A DNA stretch of 64,000 nt from JAIOQA01 sp035493675 (GCA_035493675.1 DATJIA010000186.1:1-64000); one strand, 5' to 3'; positions 1 to 10,419 are shown, counted from the stretch's first letter. Program-made: numbers and translations. The notes: a model not told the origin generated them from the sequence alone.

Positions 1-228
1 GTTCCAGCGCTCGGCGCCGCCGTCGGCCTTGAGCGACGGATATCGCTTCGACTTGGTGTCGGCGATCTTGTCGTCGGCGATCGCGGCGTTCTCGCCGGCG
101 ATCGCGACGTCCGGGCTCTTCGACGTCGCGATCGCGATCGCGTCCTCGAACGTGAGCTTGCGCGGAGCGCCACCGTCCGCGTGTGCCGCGCCCGCGCACG
201 CGATCAACAACAAGGCGATCTTCTTCAT
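1..228 (-). CDS. TolC-family outer-membrane efflux protein (N-terminal part, runs off the window)
   Basis: Only the first 76 codons are present; the gene continues past base 1. The product starts with a signal peptide (MKKIALLLIACAGAAHA, likely cut after AHA), followed by RKLTFEDAIAIATSKSPDV, which fits the first helix of TolC/OEP proteins (typical pattern LTLEEAIxxALxxNPxL). TolC proteins form the trimeric outer-membrane channel of tripartite pumps. The start lies 3 bases after the stop of the HlyD-type adaptor gene, so it is the last known member of the TetR-MFS-HlyD-TolC operon. The assignment rests on the short N-terminus plus context. Confidence 0.75.
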   Translation of the reverse strand, partial: MKKIALLLIACAGAAHADGGAPRKLTFEDAIAIATSKSPDVAIAGENAAIADDKIADTKSKRYPSLKADGGAERWN

Positions 229-231
229 GGC

Positions 232-1530
232 TTACTCGAGATGGATCGTGACCTCGGCCGACAGCCCGGCGCGCAGCTCCGCGCCCGGCGGCTCCTTCCA
301 GCGGATCTTCACGGGCACGCGCTGCACGACCTTGACGAAGTTGCCGGTCGCGTTGTCGGGCGGCAGCAGCGAGAAGCGCGCGCCGGTGCCGGGCGCGATC
401 GAGTCGACCACGCCGGTGAAGGTCTTGCCGCTGATCGCGTCGACGGAGATGTCGACGGTCTGGCCCGGCTTGATGCGCCCGATCTGGGTCTCCTTGAAGT
501 TCGCGACCACGTACGTGTCCGACGGCACGAGCATCATCAAGGTCTGGCCCGGCTGCACCAGCTGGCCTTCGTGCGCGGCGAGGCGCGAGACGTAACCCTC
601 GGCCGGCGCCGCGATCGCGGTGTAGTCGGCCTGCATCTGCGCGATCGCGAGCTGCGCCTTGGCGCTCTCGAGGCGCGCGGTCGCGAGCTTGACCGCGATC
701 TCCGCCTGCTGGATCTGATCCTGCTCGGGGGTGGTCTGCTGCAGCTTGCCCTGCGCGACCGCGACCTGCGCCGACGCGTTGGACTGCATGCCGCGTGCGG
801 CGGCGAGGGTGGCGTTGGCGCCGTCGAGGATCGCCTTCGCGGAGTCGCGCGCGGCCAGCGCGGCTTCGAGCTCGCGGCCGGTGATCGCGCCTTGATCGTG
901 GAGCTTCTGGGCGCGGGCGAGATCGCTCTCGGCCTTCGCGAGGTCGGTCTTGGCCCGCGCGATCTGCGCCTGCGCGGCGGCGACCTGCGCGCCCGCGGCC
1001 TGCGCGGCTGCGGCGCTTCCCGCGACCTGCGCTTGCGCCTGCGTGGTGCCGCCCTTCACGGTGGCCTTGGCGATCTGCACTTGCAGCTGCGCGGTGTCGA
1101 GCGCGGCCTGGGCGGCGTCGCGGTCGGCGCTCGCGGCGGCGACCTTCGCGTCGTAGTCGACGCGATCGATCTGCACCAGCGTGGGGAGGGCGCCCTTCGG
1201 ATCCTTCACGACCTGACTGTTGTCGTGAGCGTTCATCGTCTTGATCACGCCGCCGACGCGCGCGCTGACCGGCACGACGTCGGCGTCGATCTGCGCGTCG
1301 TCGGTCGAGACCAGGTTGCGCGTCATGTAGTCGTGGATGTAGTAGGTCGCGACCACCGCGGCGGCGAGCCCGCCGAGGATCAGGTACGCGCGCTTCGCGT
1401 TCTTCTTGCGCTTGCCGGCGACGGCGGCGGGCGTGCCGACCGGCGCGCCGGGTCCGGCCTGCGCGGGCGTGGGCGCGTTGGGCGCGTTCGCGCCGTTTCC
1501 GTTCGGGGGTCGATTCTCGGTGGTGGCCAT
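232..1530 (-). CDS. emrA: HlyD/EmrA-family periplasmic adaptor of a drug-efflux pump
   Basis: 432-residue membrane-fusion protein linking the inner-membrane MFS pump to a TolC channel. Residues 1-38 are a Pro/Asn/Ala-rich cytoplasmic tail, then a basic stretch (KRKKNAKR) and one membrane helix at about 48-66. STDDAQIDADVVPVSARVGG at about 73-92 is the typical first half of the lipoyl-like domain; residues 140-300 are an Ala/Gln-rich alpha-helical hairpin; the C-terminal beta part includes VANFKETQIGRIKPGQTVDI. The start was chosen as the ATG 5 bases after the MFS stop; the open frame continues upstream only as a shadow of the MFS gene. Substrate cannot be read from sequence. Confidence 0.9.
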   Translation of the reverse strand: MATTENRPPNGNGANAPNAPTPAQAGPGAPVGTPAAVAGKRKKNAKRAYLILGGLAAAVVATYYIHDYMTRNLVSTDDAQIDADVVPVSARVGGVIKTMNAHDNSQVVKDPKGALPTLVQIDRVDYDAKVAAASADRDAAQAALDTAQLQVQIAKATVKGGTTQAQAQVAGSAAAAQAAGAQVAAAQAQIARAKTDLAKAESDLARAQKLHDQGAITGRELEAALAARDSAKAILDGANATLAAARGMQSNASAQVAVAQGKLQQTTPEQDQIQQAEIAVKLATARLESAKAQLAIAQMQADYTAIAAPAEGYVSRLAAHEGQLVQPGQTLMMLVPSDTYVVANFKETQIGRIKPGQTVDISVDAISGKTFTGVVDSIAPGTGARFSLLPPDNATGNFVKVVQRVPVKIRWKEPPGAELRAGLSAEVTIHLE

Positions 1531-1535
1531 GGTCG

Positions 1536-3161
1536 TTACTCCGCGGGCAGCTCGATGTGCACCGGCGCAGTGGTGCGCGGCACGCGCAAGAAGAAGAGGA
1601 GCGGGATGACGCAGAGGAAGGCGATCCCCTGCAGGAGGAAGACGCGATCGAAGCCGAGCACGGTGCCCTGGATGGCGACGCGCCCGTAGAGGGCCTTGCC
1701 GGCGACCGCGGTGGCGCTGAGCGGATCCATGCCCTGCGCGATCAGCACGCCCTTGATGCGCGCGACCATCTCGGCGACCTCGGGGCGCAGGCTGGTGACG
1801 TGGGTCGCGAGCGCGGCGCGCGCTTCGACACCGAAGTTGGTGAAGATCGTCGCGAAGATCGTCAGGCCGACCGAGCCGCCGACCTGGCGCACGAACGAGT
1901 TCAAGCCCGCCGCGTCGGCCATCTCGTGGCGCGCGATCTTCGAGAGCGCCGCGGTGGTGAGCGGCACGAACAAGCACGCGAACGCGGCGCCGGTGACGAT
2001 CAGCGGGATCACCATGTCGCCCGAGCCGGTCGCGAGCGTGATGTGCGAGAGCTGCCACGAGCCGATCGAGAACAGGATCACGCCGAAGCCGACGATCCAC
2101 GCCGGCGGCACGCGGTTGTACATGCGGCCGACCAGCGGCGAGACCGCCATCATCGCGAGCGTGCGCGGCATGAGCACGATGCCGGAGAGCGTCGCCGTGT
2201 AGTGGAGGATCTCCTGACAGAAGACGGGCAGGAGGAACATCGAGCCCATCAGCATGCCGAACATGATGAAGGCGATGACGGTCGCCGACGCGAACGTCGG
2301 ATCCTTGAACATGCGGAGGTTGACGACCGGCGCGGTCGCGCTGAGCTCGCGGATCACGAACGCGACCAGCGACACGACGCAGATGAAGGCGGCGATCCGG
2401 ATCTCGAGCGCGTCGAACCAGTCGTCCTGCGGGCCTTCCTCGAACAGGTACTGGAGCGCGCCGATTCCGACGACCATCAGCACGATGCCCGCGATGTCGA
2501 GGTTCTTGCGCGCGATCTCGGCGCGCGCGCGGTTGGCGTGGCGGACGTCCTCGGGCTCGTGGACGTTCCGGATCGTCATCAGGATGCCGACGATGCCGAC
2601 CGGCAGGTTGATGTAGAAGATCCACGGCCACGAGTAGTTGTCGGTGATGAAGCCGCCGAGCACCGGGCCGACGGCGGGGCCGATCCTGATCACCATCGAG
2701 AAGATGGCCATCGCCATGCCCTGCTCGTGGGGCGGGAAGGTCTGGCGGAGGATCGCCTGCTGGGTCGGCTGCAGCGCGCCGCCGCCGAAGCCCTGGATGA
2801 TGCGATAGAGGATCAGCGCGCCCAGCGAGTGCGCGGTGCCGCACAACGCCGAGCCGGCGACGAACATCACCATCGAGATCAGATAGACGCGCTTCTGGCC
2901 GAAGAAGCCGCCGAGGAACCCGGTCAGCGGCATCACGAGGACCATCGCGATCATGTACGCGGTGGAGATCCACGTGATCTCCTGGATGCTCGCGCCGAGC
3001 TCGCCGCGGATGTTCGGCATCGCGACGTTCACGATCGACGAGTCGATCGTCGCCATCAGCGAGCCGAACGCGATCGAGATCGCGACCAGCCACTTGTTGA
3101 CGTCTCCGCCCGCGCCGGCGACGGGCGCGGCGGGCGGCGCGGCGGCGACCGCGGCGCTCAC
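1536..3161 (-). CDS. emrB: DHA2-family MFS drug exporter (EmrB-like, 14 membrane segments)
   Basis: 541 residues, the usual size for DHA2 drug:H+ antiporters such as EmrB. ANIRGEL/ITWISTAYMIA at the end of helix 1 and start of helix 2, the loop 2-3 motif GFLGGFFGQKRVY, and GPAVGPVLGGFI (motif C of drug antiporters) are visible. The start is GTG and overlaps the TetR stop by 4 bases (GTGA), so regulator and pump are translated together. The HlyD adaptor starts 5 bases after its stop. It probably expels amphiphilic drugs with the adaptor and the TolC channel. Confidence 0.92.
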   Translation of the reverse strand: MSAAVAAAPPAAPVAGAGGDVNKWLVAISIAFGSLMATIDSSIVNVAMPNIRGELGASIQEITWISTAYMIAMVLVMPLTGFLGGFFGQKRVYLISMVMFVAGSALCGTAHSLGALILYRIIQGFGGGALQPTQQAILRQTFPPHEQGMAMAIFSMVIRIGPAVGPVLGGFITDNYSWPWIFYINLPVGIVGILMTIRNVHEPEDVRHANRARAEIARKNLDIAGIVLMVVGIGALQYLFEEGPQDDWFDALEIRIAAFICVVSLVAFVIRELSATAPVVNLRMFKDPTFASATVIAFIMFGMLMGSMFLLPVFCQEILHYTATLSGIVLMPRTLAMMAVSPLVGRMYNRVPPAWIVGFGVILFSIGSWQLSHITLATGSGDMVIPLIVTGAAFACLFVPLTTAALSKIARHEMADAAGLNSFVRQVGGSVGLTIFATIFTNFGVEARAALATHVTSLRPEVAEMVARIKGVLIAQGMDPLSATAVAGKALYGRVAIQGTVLGFDRVFLLQGIAFLCVIPLLFFLRVPRTTAPVHIELPAE

Positions 3162-3784
3162 GACTTGTCGACTCCGTGCAGGAACGCGTCGAGCACGAGC
3201 TCGAGATCGTCGGTGAGCGGCGCGCCGGTCTCGATGTGCCAGACCGTGAGCGCCTTGAGCGCGCCCTGCAGCGCGCGCGCGTAGACCTTCTCGCGGCCCT
3301 GACCCTCGGGGAAGAAGCCCATGCGGGCGGCGTCGGCGAAGATCTTCTCGAGCGCCTCGGTGAACGCGGTCATCAGCGTGCTGCGCGGATCCTTGACGTT
3401 GGGCATCGAGCGATCGGCGTCGAGCGCGACGCGGATGAACGAGCGGCGCTCCTCGTAGAACGACATCACGTCGCGGACGAAGTAGGTGAGGCGGCGCTCG
3501 AACGGGTGGTGGGCGTGCGCCTTCGCCGCCTCGACCACGCGCGGGACCATCGAGCCGCGGCGGCTCTTGAACAGCGCCGACAGGATGCCTTCGCGATCCG
3601 GGAAGTAGTTGTACAGCGTGCCGACCGCGACGCCCGCGCGCTTCGCGATCGCGGCGATCGAGGTCTCCTCGATGCCGCGCTCGGCGGCGACCTCCTCGGC
3701 GGCCTCGAGGATGGCGTCCGACGCCGCCGCCCGCAGCCGCGACCTCATCTGAGGCTGCTTTCGTGCTGATGAACGAGGATTCAT
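3158..3784 (-). CDS. TetR/AcrR-family repressor of the efflux operon
   Basis: 208 residues. The N-terminal helix-turn-helix is clear: SDAILEAAEEVAAERGIEE, then SIAAIAKRAGVAVGTLYNYF. The C-terminal ligand domain is not recognisable to a known subgroup. I chose the ATG at 3784 because KQPQxRSR upstream of the HTH is a usual TetR N-terminal element; an ATG at 3748 would give 196 residues. A palindrome overlaps the 3784 start codon, fitting autorepression. It is the first gene of the efflux operon and overlaps the MFS start by 4 bases. It most likely represses emrB-emrA-tolC until a toxic ligand binds. Confidence 0.88.
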   Translation of the reverse strand: MNPRSSARKQPQMRSRLRAAASDAILEAAEEVAAERGIEETSIAAIAKRAGVAVGTLYNYFPDREGILSALFKSRRGSMVPRVVEAAKAHAHHPFERRLTYFVRDVMSFYEERRSFIRVALDADRSMPNVKDPRSTLMTAFTEALEKIFADAARMGFFPEGQGREKVYARALQGALKALTVWHIETGAPLTDDLELVLDAFLHGVDKS

Positions 3785-3795
3785 CGAGATGAATC
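3768..3795. promoter_or_regulatory. Putative TetR operator with three alternating half-sites
   Basis: GATGAA at 3768-3773, TTCATC at 3780-3785 and GATGAA at 3788-3793 give two overlapping inverted repeats. The inner one, GATTCATCGAGATGAATC (3778-3795), is a perfect 8-base-arm palindrome with a 2-base centre and overlaps the TetR start codon. Equal spacing of half-sites by about one helical turn suggests two dimers. TetR repressors usually bind such sites next to their own gene; the binding is inferred. Confidence 0.6.
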
Positions 3796-3870
3796 TTGGC
3801 TCAGACGGTCGGAGAAGGCAATGGGGATCGCGTCCCGCTGGATGCAACGGTGTGGTACACGGGCGCACGC

Positions 3871-5712
3871 ATGACGGCGGTCCTCACCGTCCAGAACCTC
3901 GAGAAGTCGTTCGGATCCCGCCGGATCCTGGCGGGCGTCTCGTTCGCGGTGCACGACGGCGACCGCATCGCGCTGGTCGGCGTGAACGGCGCAGGCAAGT
4001 CGACCTTGCTCCGGATGATCGCGGACGAAGTGGGGCCGGAGGAGCTGCCGGAGTCGGGGCTGATCACGCGGCGGCGCGGGCTGACCGTCCAGTACGTCGC
4101 GCAGGAGCCGCGCCTCGACCCCGCGATCACCGTGATCACCGCGTTGCGTGAGGGGCTCGCCATGGCGCCCGTTCACGGCGATGAACCGATCGATCCGGCG
4201 ACCCAGGAGCACGAGATCCGCGGCCTGTCGGCGGCGCTCGACGTGCCGCCCGCCGACGCGCGCATCGGGACGCTCTCGATGGGCGAGCGGCGGCGCGTCG
4301 CGATCGCGCGCGCGCTGTTGGCGCGGCCCGAGCTGCTCGCCCTCGACGAGCCGACCAACCACCTCGACGCGGCGACCACCGCGTGGCTCGAGGAGCGCCT
4401 GCGCGAGCGCGACGGCTCGCTGTTGCTCGTCACCCACGATCGGTACTTCCTCGATCGCGTCGCGACGCGGATCCTGGAGCTCGATCGCGGCCGCGTCTAC
4501 CTCCACGACGCAGGCTACGCCCGCTTCCTCGAGCGGCAAGCGGATCGGTGGAGCACGGAGTCGACCGTCGAGCAGAAGCGCAGCGCGTTCCTGCGTCGCG
4601 AGATCGAGTGGATCCGGCGCGGGCCGGCCGCGCGCACGACCAAGGCCAAGGCGCGCATCGATCGGTTCGACGCCGAGGTCGCCGCCGACGCCGCGACGGT
4701 CGGGCGCGGCGGCGCCGCGAGCCTGCGCCTTCCGACCGGGCCGCGCCTCGGCTCGACGATCCTCGAGCTGCGCAAGCTGACCAAGCGGGCGCCAGACGGC
4801 AAGACGCTGTTCACCGATCTCGAGCTCTTGTGGAAGCCGGGCGATCGAATCGGCGTGATCGGACCGAACGGCGCCGGCAAGACGACGCTGGTGCGCACGA
4901 TCCTCGGCGAGCTCGCGCCCGACGGCGGCCAGGTCGTGGTCGGGCAGAACACGAAGTTCGCGTTCATGGATCAAGCGCGCGCCGCGCTCGACGACGGCAA
5001 GACCGTGCTCGAGGAGGTCGCCGGCGATCGCGACGTGATCGAGCTCGAGGACGGTCCGATCCACGTCCGCACGTTCCTGCGCCAGCTGCTCTTCGACGAC
5101 GCGTTCGCCGACGCCAAGGTCGGCGTGCTGTCGGGCGGCGAGCGCAACCGCGTGCAGCTCGCCAAGCTGCTGCGCGCCGGCGGCAACTTCCTGATCCTCG
5201 ACGAGCCGACCAACGATCTCGACGTGCTCACGCTCGGCGTGCTCGAGGAGGCGCTCGCCGAGTTCCCCGGCTGCGCGCTGGTCGTCTCGCACGACCGCTG
5301 GTTCCTCGACAAGGTCGCGACCGGCATCCTCGCGTTCGAAGGGCAGGGCAAGGTCGAGTTCTTCGAGGGCAACTGCTCCGACTACCTCGCGCGCGGCCGT
5401 CGCTTCGCGAAGGCCGCCGCCGCGGCCGACAAGCCCAAGCCCTCGGCCGCGTCCGCAGCGCCCGCCGCGCCGAAGCCGCGCAAGCTCACGTTCAAGGAGA
5501 GGAACGAGCTTTCATCGATCGAAACCGCGATTCACGACGCTGAACGCGCGGTTCACGATCTGGAGGCGACGCTGCAAGACGGATCGATCTATTCGACCCG
5601 CGCGGCCGAGGTGCCGGCCTTGGTCGCTTCGCTCGACGAAGCGCGCAAGAAGGTCGACGCGCTCTACGCGCGCTGGCAAGAGCTCGAGTCGATCGCCGCG
5701 GCCAGCAGCTAA
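3871..5712 (+). CDS. uup: ABC-F family ATPase, Uup-like
   Basis: 613 residues with two ATP-binding cassettes and no membrane segment, the layout of ABC-F translation factors. Cassette 1: Walker A GVNGAGKST (about residue 36), signature LSMGERRR, Walker B ALDEPTNHLD. Cassette 2: GPNGAGKTT (about 330), LSGGERNR, ILDEPTNDLD. The C-terminus (about 540-605) is a charged coiled coil starting KLTFKERNELSS, as in Uup, which binds DNA or ribosome in E. coli. The start is the ATG at 3871, where similarity begins. The gene diverges from the TetR efflux operon; ABC-F proteins may protect ribosomes from antibiotics, so a link to resistance is possible but not shown. Ends overlap the transhydrogenase gene tail-to-tail by 3 bases. 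Confidence 0.9.
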   Translation: MTAVLTVQNLEKSFGSRRILAGVSFAVHDGDRIALVGVNGAGKSTLLRMIADEVGPEELPESGLITRRRGLTVQYVAQEPRLDPAITVITALREGLAMAPVHGDEPIDPATQEHEIRGLSAALDVPPADARIGTLSMGERRRVAIARALLARPELLALDEPTNHLDAATTAWLEERLRERDGSLLLVTHDRYFLDRVATRILELDRGRVYLHDAGYARFLERQADRWSTESTVEQKRSAFLRREIEWIRRGPAARTTKAKARIDRFDAEVAADAATVGRGGAASLRLPTGPRLGSTILELRKLTKRAPDGKTLFTDLELLWKPGDRIGVIGPNGAGKTTLVRTILGELAPDGGQVVVGQNTKFAFMDQARAALDDGKTVLEEVAGDRDVIELEDGPIHVRTFLRQLLFDDAFADAKVGVLSGGERNRVQLAKLLRAGGNFLILDEPTNDLDVLTLGVLEEALAEFPGCALVVSHDRWFLDKVATGILAFEGQGKVEFFEGNCSDYLARGRRFAKAAAAADKPKPSAASAAPAAPKPRKLTFKERNELSSIETAIHDAERAVHDLEATLQDGSIYSTRAAEVPALVASLDEARKKVDALYARWQELESIAAASS

Positions 5713-7166
5713 CGCGAGGCTTCGCCGAACGCGAGGCGCTCGCGCTCGGGGCCGAGCCGCGTGAGCACGTCGTACGCCGCCGCCTTGTAGAGCGTCGCGA
5801 GCGTCGGGAAGTTGAAGACCGTCCGCAGGAAGTACTCGATCGTCCCGCGGAAGTGCATGCACGCCTGGCCGATGTGGATCAGCTCCTCGGCGGTCTCGCC
5901 CACGATGTGCACGCCGCGGAGCTCGCGCGTGGTCGCGTCGACGATCAGCTTGAGCAGGCCCGACGAGTCGCCGAGCATGCGGCCGCGATCCTGTCCGCCG
6001 TACGACGCGCGGCCGACCAGGTACGGCCGGCCCGACGCGGCGGCCTGCTCCTCGGTCTCGCCGATCATCGAGACGCTCGGGATGGTGTAGATGCCGTACG
6101 GCAGCACCGCGTAGGGGATCGTCGCTTCGAGCGGGACCAGATCGGCGCGGCCCTCGTGCTCGCGTTCGAACCGGAACGCGGCGGCGACCGCGACGCGCCC
6201 TTGCTCCATGCTCGTCGACGCGAGCGCCGGGAAGCCGATCACGTCGCCCGCGGCATAGATCGAGGGCACCGAGGTCCGGAACATCGCGTCCACGATCGGG
6301 CGGCCGTTGCGTCCGAGCTCGAGCCCGACGGCGGAGAGCCCGAGCGAGTCGGTGTTCGCGATCCGTCCGCCCGAGAACAAGAGCGCCTCGGTCTCGATCA
6401 CCGCGCCGCGATCGGTCGTCACCGACACGCCGCCGGCGGTCGCGATGCACGACCGGACCTCCTCGCCCAGGTGCAGGCACATCCCGCGCGCGCGCAGATC
6501 CGCGAGCAGCACGTCGTGGACCTCGGCGTCGAGGAAGCCGAGCACGCGCGGCCGGCCGTCGACGAGATGGACCGAAACGCCGAGCGCCTGGAAGATCGAC
6601 GCGTACTCGGTCCCGATCACGCCGGCGCCGACCACGCACAGCGATCGCGGCAGCCGCTCCATCGCGAGGATCGACTCGGAGTCGTGCACGCCCGGCGCGC
6701 CGAACGGCACGAAGTCCGGACGGAACGGCCGCGAGCCGGTCGCGATCAGGATGATCTCGGCGGAGATCACGATCGGCATCGCGCCGCCGGCGATCGCGAC
6801 CGTGTGCGCGCTGGCGACGCGCGCGTCGCCGCGGATGCACGTGACGCCGTGGCGCGCGAGGTTCGCGCTCACGCGATCGCTGTGCGTCTCGCACAAGGGC
6901 GCGCACGCGCCGAGGAAGCTCTCCATCTTCATCGGCGATCCGGGCGCGGCGTGGAACAAGTCGCCGAGCCGGCGCCGCGCGCCCGAGTACGACAGCGCGG
7001 CTTCGCGCAGCACCTTCGACGGCAAGCCGGCGCGGTGGCACTCGCCGCCGAGCGCCGCCGCGCGCTCGACCACCGCGACGCGCTTGCCGAAGTACGCGGC
7101 CTTCACCGCGGCCTTCTCGCCGGCGGGGCCCGAGCCGATCACCACCAGGTCGTAATCGAGCTTCAT
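5709..7166 (-). CDS. sthA: Soluble pyridine nucleotide transhydrogenase (Si-specific)
   Basis: 485-residue flavoprotein disulfide reductase-like enzyme that transfers hydride between NADPH and NAD+. FAD site GSGPAGEKAA at 11-20; second nucleotide site VVGAGVIGTEYASIF near 180; FAD-binding YAAGDVIGFPALAS near 310. The redox motif region reads GGECHRAGLPSK (41-51): Cys43 is kept but the second redox Cys is Leu. E. coli SthA also lacks the disulfide pair (CTHWGT), which separates it from lipoamide dehydrogenase and mercuric reductase. The C-terminal dimerisation domain (IHIGQACMHF, NFPTLATLYKAAA) matches SthA. The start overlaps the cutA stop by 4 bases, so the two are one operon. Confidence 0.9.
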   Translation of the reverse strand: MKLDYDLVVIGSGPAGEKAAVKAAYFGKRVAVVERAAALGGECHRAGLPSKVLREAALSYSGARRRLGDLFHAAPGSPMKMESFLGACAPLCETHSDRVSANLARHGVTCIRGDARVASAHTVAIAGGAMPIVISAEIILIATGSRPFRPDFVPFGAPGVHDSESILAMERLPRSLCVVGAGVIGTEYASIFQALGVSVHLVDGRPRVLGFLDAEVHDVLLADLRARGMCLHLGEEVRSCIATAGGVSVTTDRGAVIETEALLFSGGRIANTDSLGLSAVGLELGRNGRPIVDAMFRTSVPSIYAAGDVIGFPALASTSMEQGRVAVAAAFRFEREHEGRADLVPLEATIPYAVLPYGIYTIPSVSMIGETEEQAAASGRPYLVGRASYGGQDRGRMLGDSSGLLKLIVDATTRELRGVHIVGETAEELIHIGQACMHFRGTIEYFLRTVFNFPTLATLYKAAAYDVLTRLGPERERLAFGEASR

Positions 7167-7486
7167 CGATGCACCGACTCGCGCACCCAGCCGAGGTAGG
7201 GCAGGTGCCCGTCCTCGACGGGTAACGCGATCACCTCGGGCACGTCGTACGGGTGCAGCGCGACCAGCCGCGCGCGCAGCGCCGCCAGGCCGTCGACGGT
7301 CGTCTTGATGATCGCGAGCAGCTCGTCCGACTGCTCGACCGCGCCCTGCCACACATAGAAGGAGCGGACCTGCGGGACGAGGTTCACGCACGCGGCCAGC
7401 CGCTCTTCGACCAGGCTTCGCGCGATCGAGGAAGCCGCGTCACCGGGCGGCAGCGTGCACAGCACGACCACGACGTCGGTTGCCAT
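7163..7486 (-). CDS. cutA: CutA1 divalent-cation tolerance protein
   Basis: 107 residues, the normal CutA1 length. Typical elements: VVLCTLPPGDAASSIARSLVEERLAACVNLVP at the start and the LHPYDVPEVIALPVEDG segment near the end, which forms the trimer interface. CutA1 is a small trimeric ferredoxin-like protein implicated in copper tolerance; its molecular role is not settled. First gene of a cutA-sthA operon; diverges from lysC across only 38 bases. A TACGAT hexamer sits 6 bases before its ATG. Confidence 0.93.
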   Translation of the reverse strand: MATDVVVVLCTLPPGDAASSIARSLVEERLAACVNLVPQVRSFYVWQGAVEQSDELLAIIKTTVDGLAALRARLVALHPYDVPEVIALPVEDGHLPYLGWVRESVHR

Positions 7487-7492
7487 GGACGC

Positions 7493-7498
7493 ATCGTA
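7493..7498 (-). promoter_or_regulatory. Putative -10 element of cutA (TACGAT), leaderless arrangement
   Basis: TACGAT read on the minus strand ends 6 bases before the cutA ATG, so transcription would start at or just before the start codon. No Shine-Dalgarno sequence is present and no good -35 was seen. Confidence 0.4.
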
Positions 7499-7508
7499 CG
7501 CCGATCGA

Positions 7509-7514
7509 TAAACT
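7509..7514 (+). promoter_or_regulatory. Putative -10 element of lysC (TAAACT)
   Basis: TAAACT lies 10 bases before the lysC ATG, giving a leader of about 4 bases at most. A weak -35 (TGGACG, 7486-7491, 17-base spacer) overlaps the start of cutA, so the two divergent promoters would compete for the same 38 bases. Confidence 0.4.
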
Positions 7515-7524
7515 GCCGCGCGCG

Positions 7525-8765
<1,241 letters not shown>

Positions 8766-8769
<4 letters not shown>

Positions 8770-9923
8770 CCCGCTGGGAGGACTTCGCGGTTGATCCCGA
8801 TATCAAACGCGCGGAGGGCCTCCCAGCTCGCGCCTTCACCGAACCGGAGTTCCTCGCCCGCGAGCTCGAGACGATCTTCGAGCGCGCGTGGCTGATCGTC
8901 CCCGAGGCGACCGCCGGCGCGCACGGGCAGGAGCTCGACGCGCGCCCGCTGCTGCAGCAAGCGAGCTCGCGCGGATCGCGCGTGCCGATCGGCCAGCTCG
9001 GCCGCCCGCTGTTCCTGCAGCGCGGCTGGGAGGACGACGAGCTCCGCTGCTTCGCCAACACGTGCACGCACGCGTGGTATCCGCTGGTGATCGGCGCGTC
9101 GCGCGGCCCGACGCTCGTCTGCGCGCAGCACGGCCGCCGCTTCGACTGCGCGGGGAAGTTCGTCTCCCAGCCGGGCTTCCAGGGCATGCCCGACTTCCCG
9201 CGCGACTGCGATCACCTCGCGCCGATCGCGATCGCCCCGTGGCGCGGGCTCTTGTTCACGCGCTTCGCGCCGAGCGGCCCGAGCTTCGCCGAGACGATGA
9301 AGCCCGTCGACGAATCACTCGCCGCGCTGCCGCCGGAGATGGAGCGCACGTCCGCGCCCGGCGAGGTGCGCGAGGTCGCGGGCAACTGGAAGCAGCACGT
9401 GTGGAACTACCTCGATCGGTTCCACATCGCGTTCATCCATCGCGCGCCCGGCGGGCTCGCCGACTACTGCGACCTCGGCAGCTACACGACCGAGATCCAC
9501 GATCGATCGGTCTTGCAGTGGGTGTACGCGACCAACGCCGAAGACGGCTTCGATCCGTCGCAGGTGCCGGCGCGCTTCCACGACCCGAAGGGCCGGCGCG
9601 TCTTCGCGCTGTGGTGGTACGTCTGGCCGAACCTGACGCTCAACTTCTATCCGTGGGGCCTCTCGATCAACGTGTACCAACCGATCGCGGGGCGCCCCGA
9701 CGCGACGCGCTTCCTCTGGTATCACCTCGTGCTCGATGCCGCGAAGCACGCCGAGCGCGATCGCCGCTGGCTCAGCGCCCAGGTCGACGCCGAGGACATC
9801 GACGCGCTCGCGCAGGTGAGCCGCGGCCTGCGCTCCGGCTTCGCGCCGCGCGGACGCTTCGCCCCCGCCGAGGAGAAGGCGGCGCACTGGTTCCACCACG
9901 CGGTGAGCCGAGCGATCGCGTAG
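8766..9923 (+). CDS. Rieske [2Fe-2S] ring-hydroxylating oxygenase, alpha-subunit type
   Basis: 385 residues. Rieske ligands Cys100-x-His102 and Cys119-x2-His122 (CTHAW, CAQHG) bind the [2Fe-2S] cluster. The mononuclear iron site is seen as DRFHIAFIH (Asp217, His220, His225), preceded by the usual NWK motif. Such proteins oxidise aromatic, betaine-like or other substrates with a separate reductase; no reductase or beta subunit lies nearby, so the substrate is unknown. The ATG overlaps the lysC stop by 4 bases, an unusual partner for aspartate kinase. The family is certain, the role is not. Confidence 0.85.
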
Positions 9924-10418
9924 TCATCGATCGATCATCGCCTGGAGCCACGCGCGCACGGTCGGCGCGCGATCGTGCGCGCCGTGGACGCGCGCGTCGA
10001 GCGCGTAGCCGAAGAACGCGGTCTGGTCCTTCGCGATCGCGACGATCAGGAGCCGCCGCTCGCCGTCGTCGAGCGCGCGGCACATCGCCGCGAAGTCGGC
10101 GCGCGCGCGGCGCGGGCTCGCGCACTTGGTCGCGTCCGCGAGGTACACGCAGATCGCGGCGCACAACGCGCGCAGCTTCGAATCGGCGGGGAGCTCGTCG
10201 AGCGTGCGCTTGGTGAGCCTGCGCCGGCTCGTCTCGTCGTCCCGCCTCTTCGTGGCGTCGGCGATCGCGCCGACCAGATCGTGCTCGGAGTGGCGTCCCT
10301 CGAGGAGAAATCCCATCGCCTCCGAGAAGAGCAAGCGGCGCGCCACCGGCGGCGCCAGTCGATTCGCGAGCCTGCGCGGTACCCAGGCGGGTGCACCCGA
10401 GCGGCGCCGCAGCGGCAT
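9924..10418 (-). CDS. Uncharacterised protein, last gene of a three-gene operon
   Basis: 164 residues, no recognised domain. The first 35 residues are Arg-rich, the rest looks helical with a central Cys-containing part (LRALCAAICVYLADATKC) and ends RAWLQAMIDR. No signal peptide. The upstream gene stops TAG directly followed by C and this ATG (TAGCATG), which supports the 10418 start; MGFLLEG at 10316 is an alternative. Its stop abuts that of the Rieske gene. No function can be assigned. Confidence 0.55.
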   Translation of the reverse strand: MPLRRRSGAPAWVPRRLANRLAPPVARRLLFSEAMGFLLEGRHSEHDLVGAIADATKRRDDETSRRRLTKRTLDELPADSKLRALCAAICVYLADATKCASPRRARADFAAMCRALDDGERRLLIVAIAKDQTAFFGYALDARVHGAHDRAPTVRAWLQAMIDR

Positions 10419-10419
10419 G

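Noticed and set aside
232..3093. A 953-residue open frame that looks like a protein fused to HlyD
   Set aside because: Its first half is the wrong-frame shadow of the MFS gene (Arg/Asp/Pro-rich); similarity starts only at the ATG at 1530.
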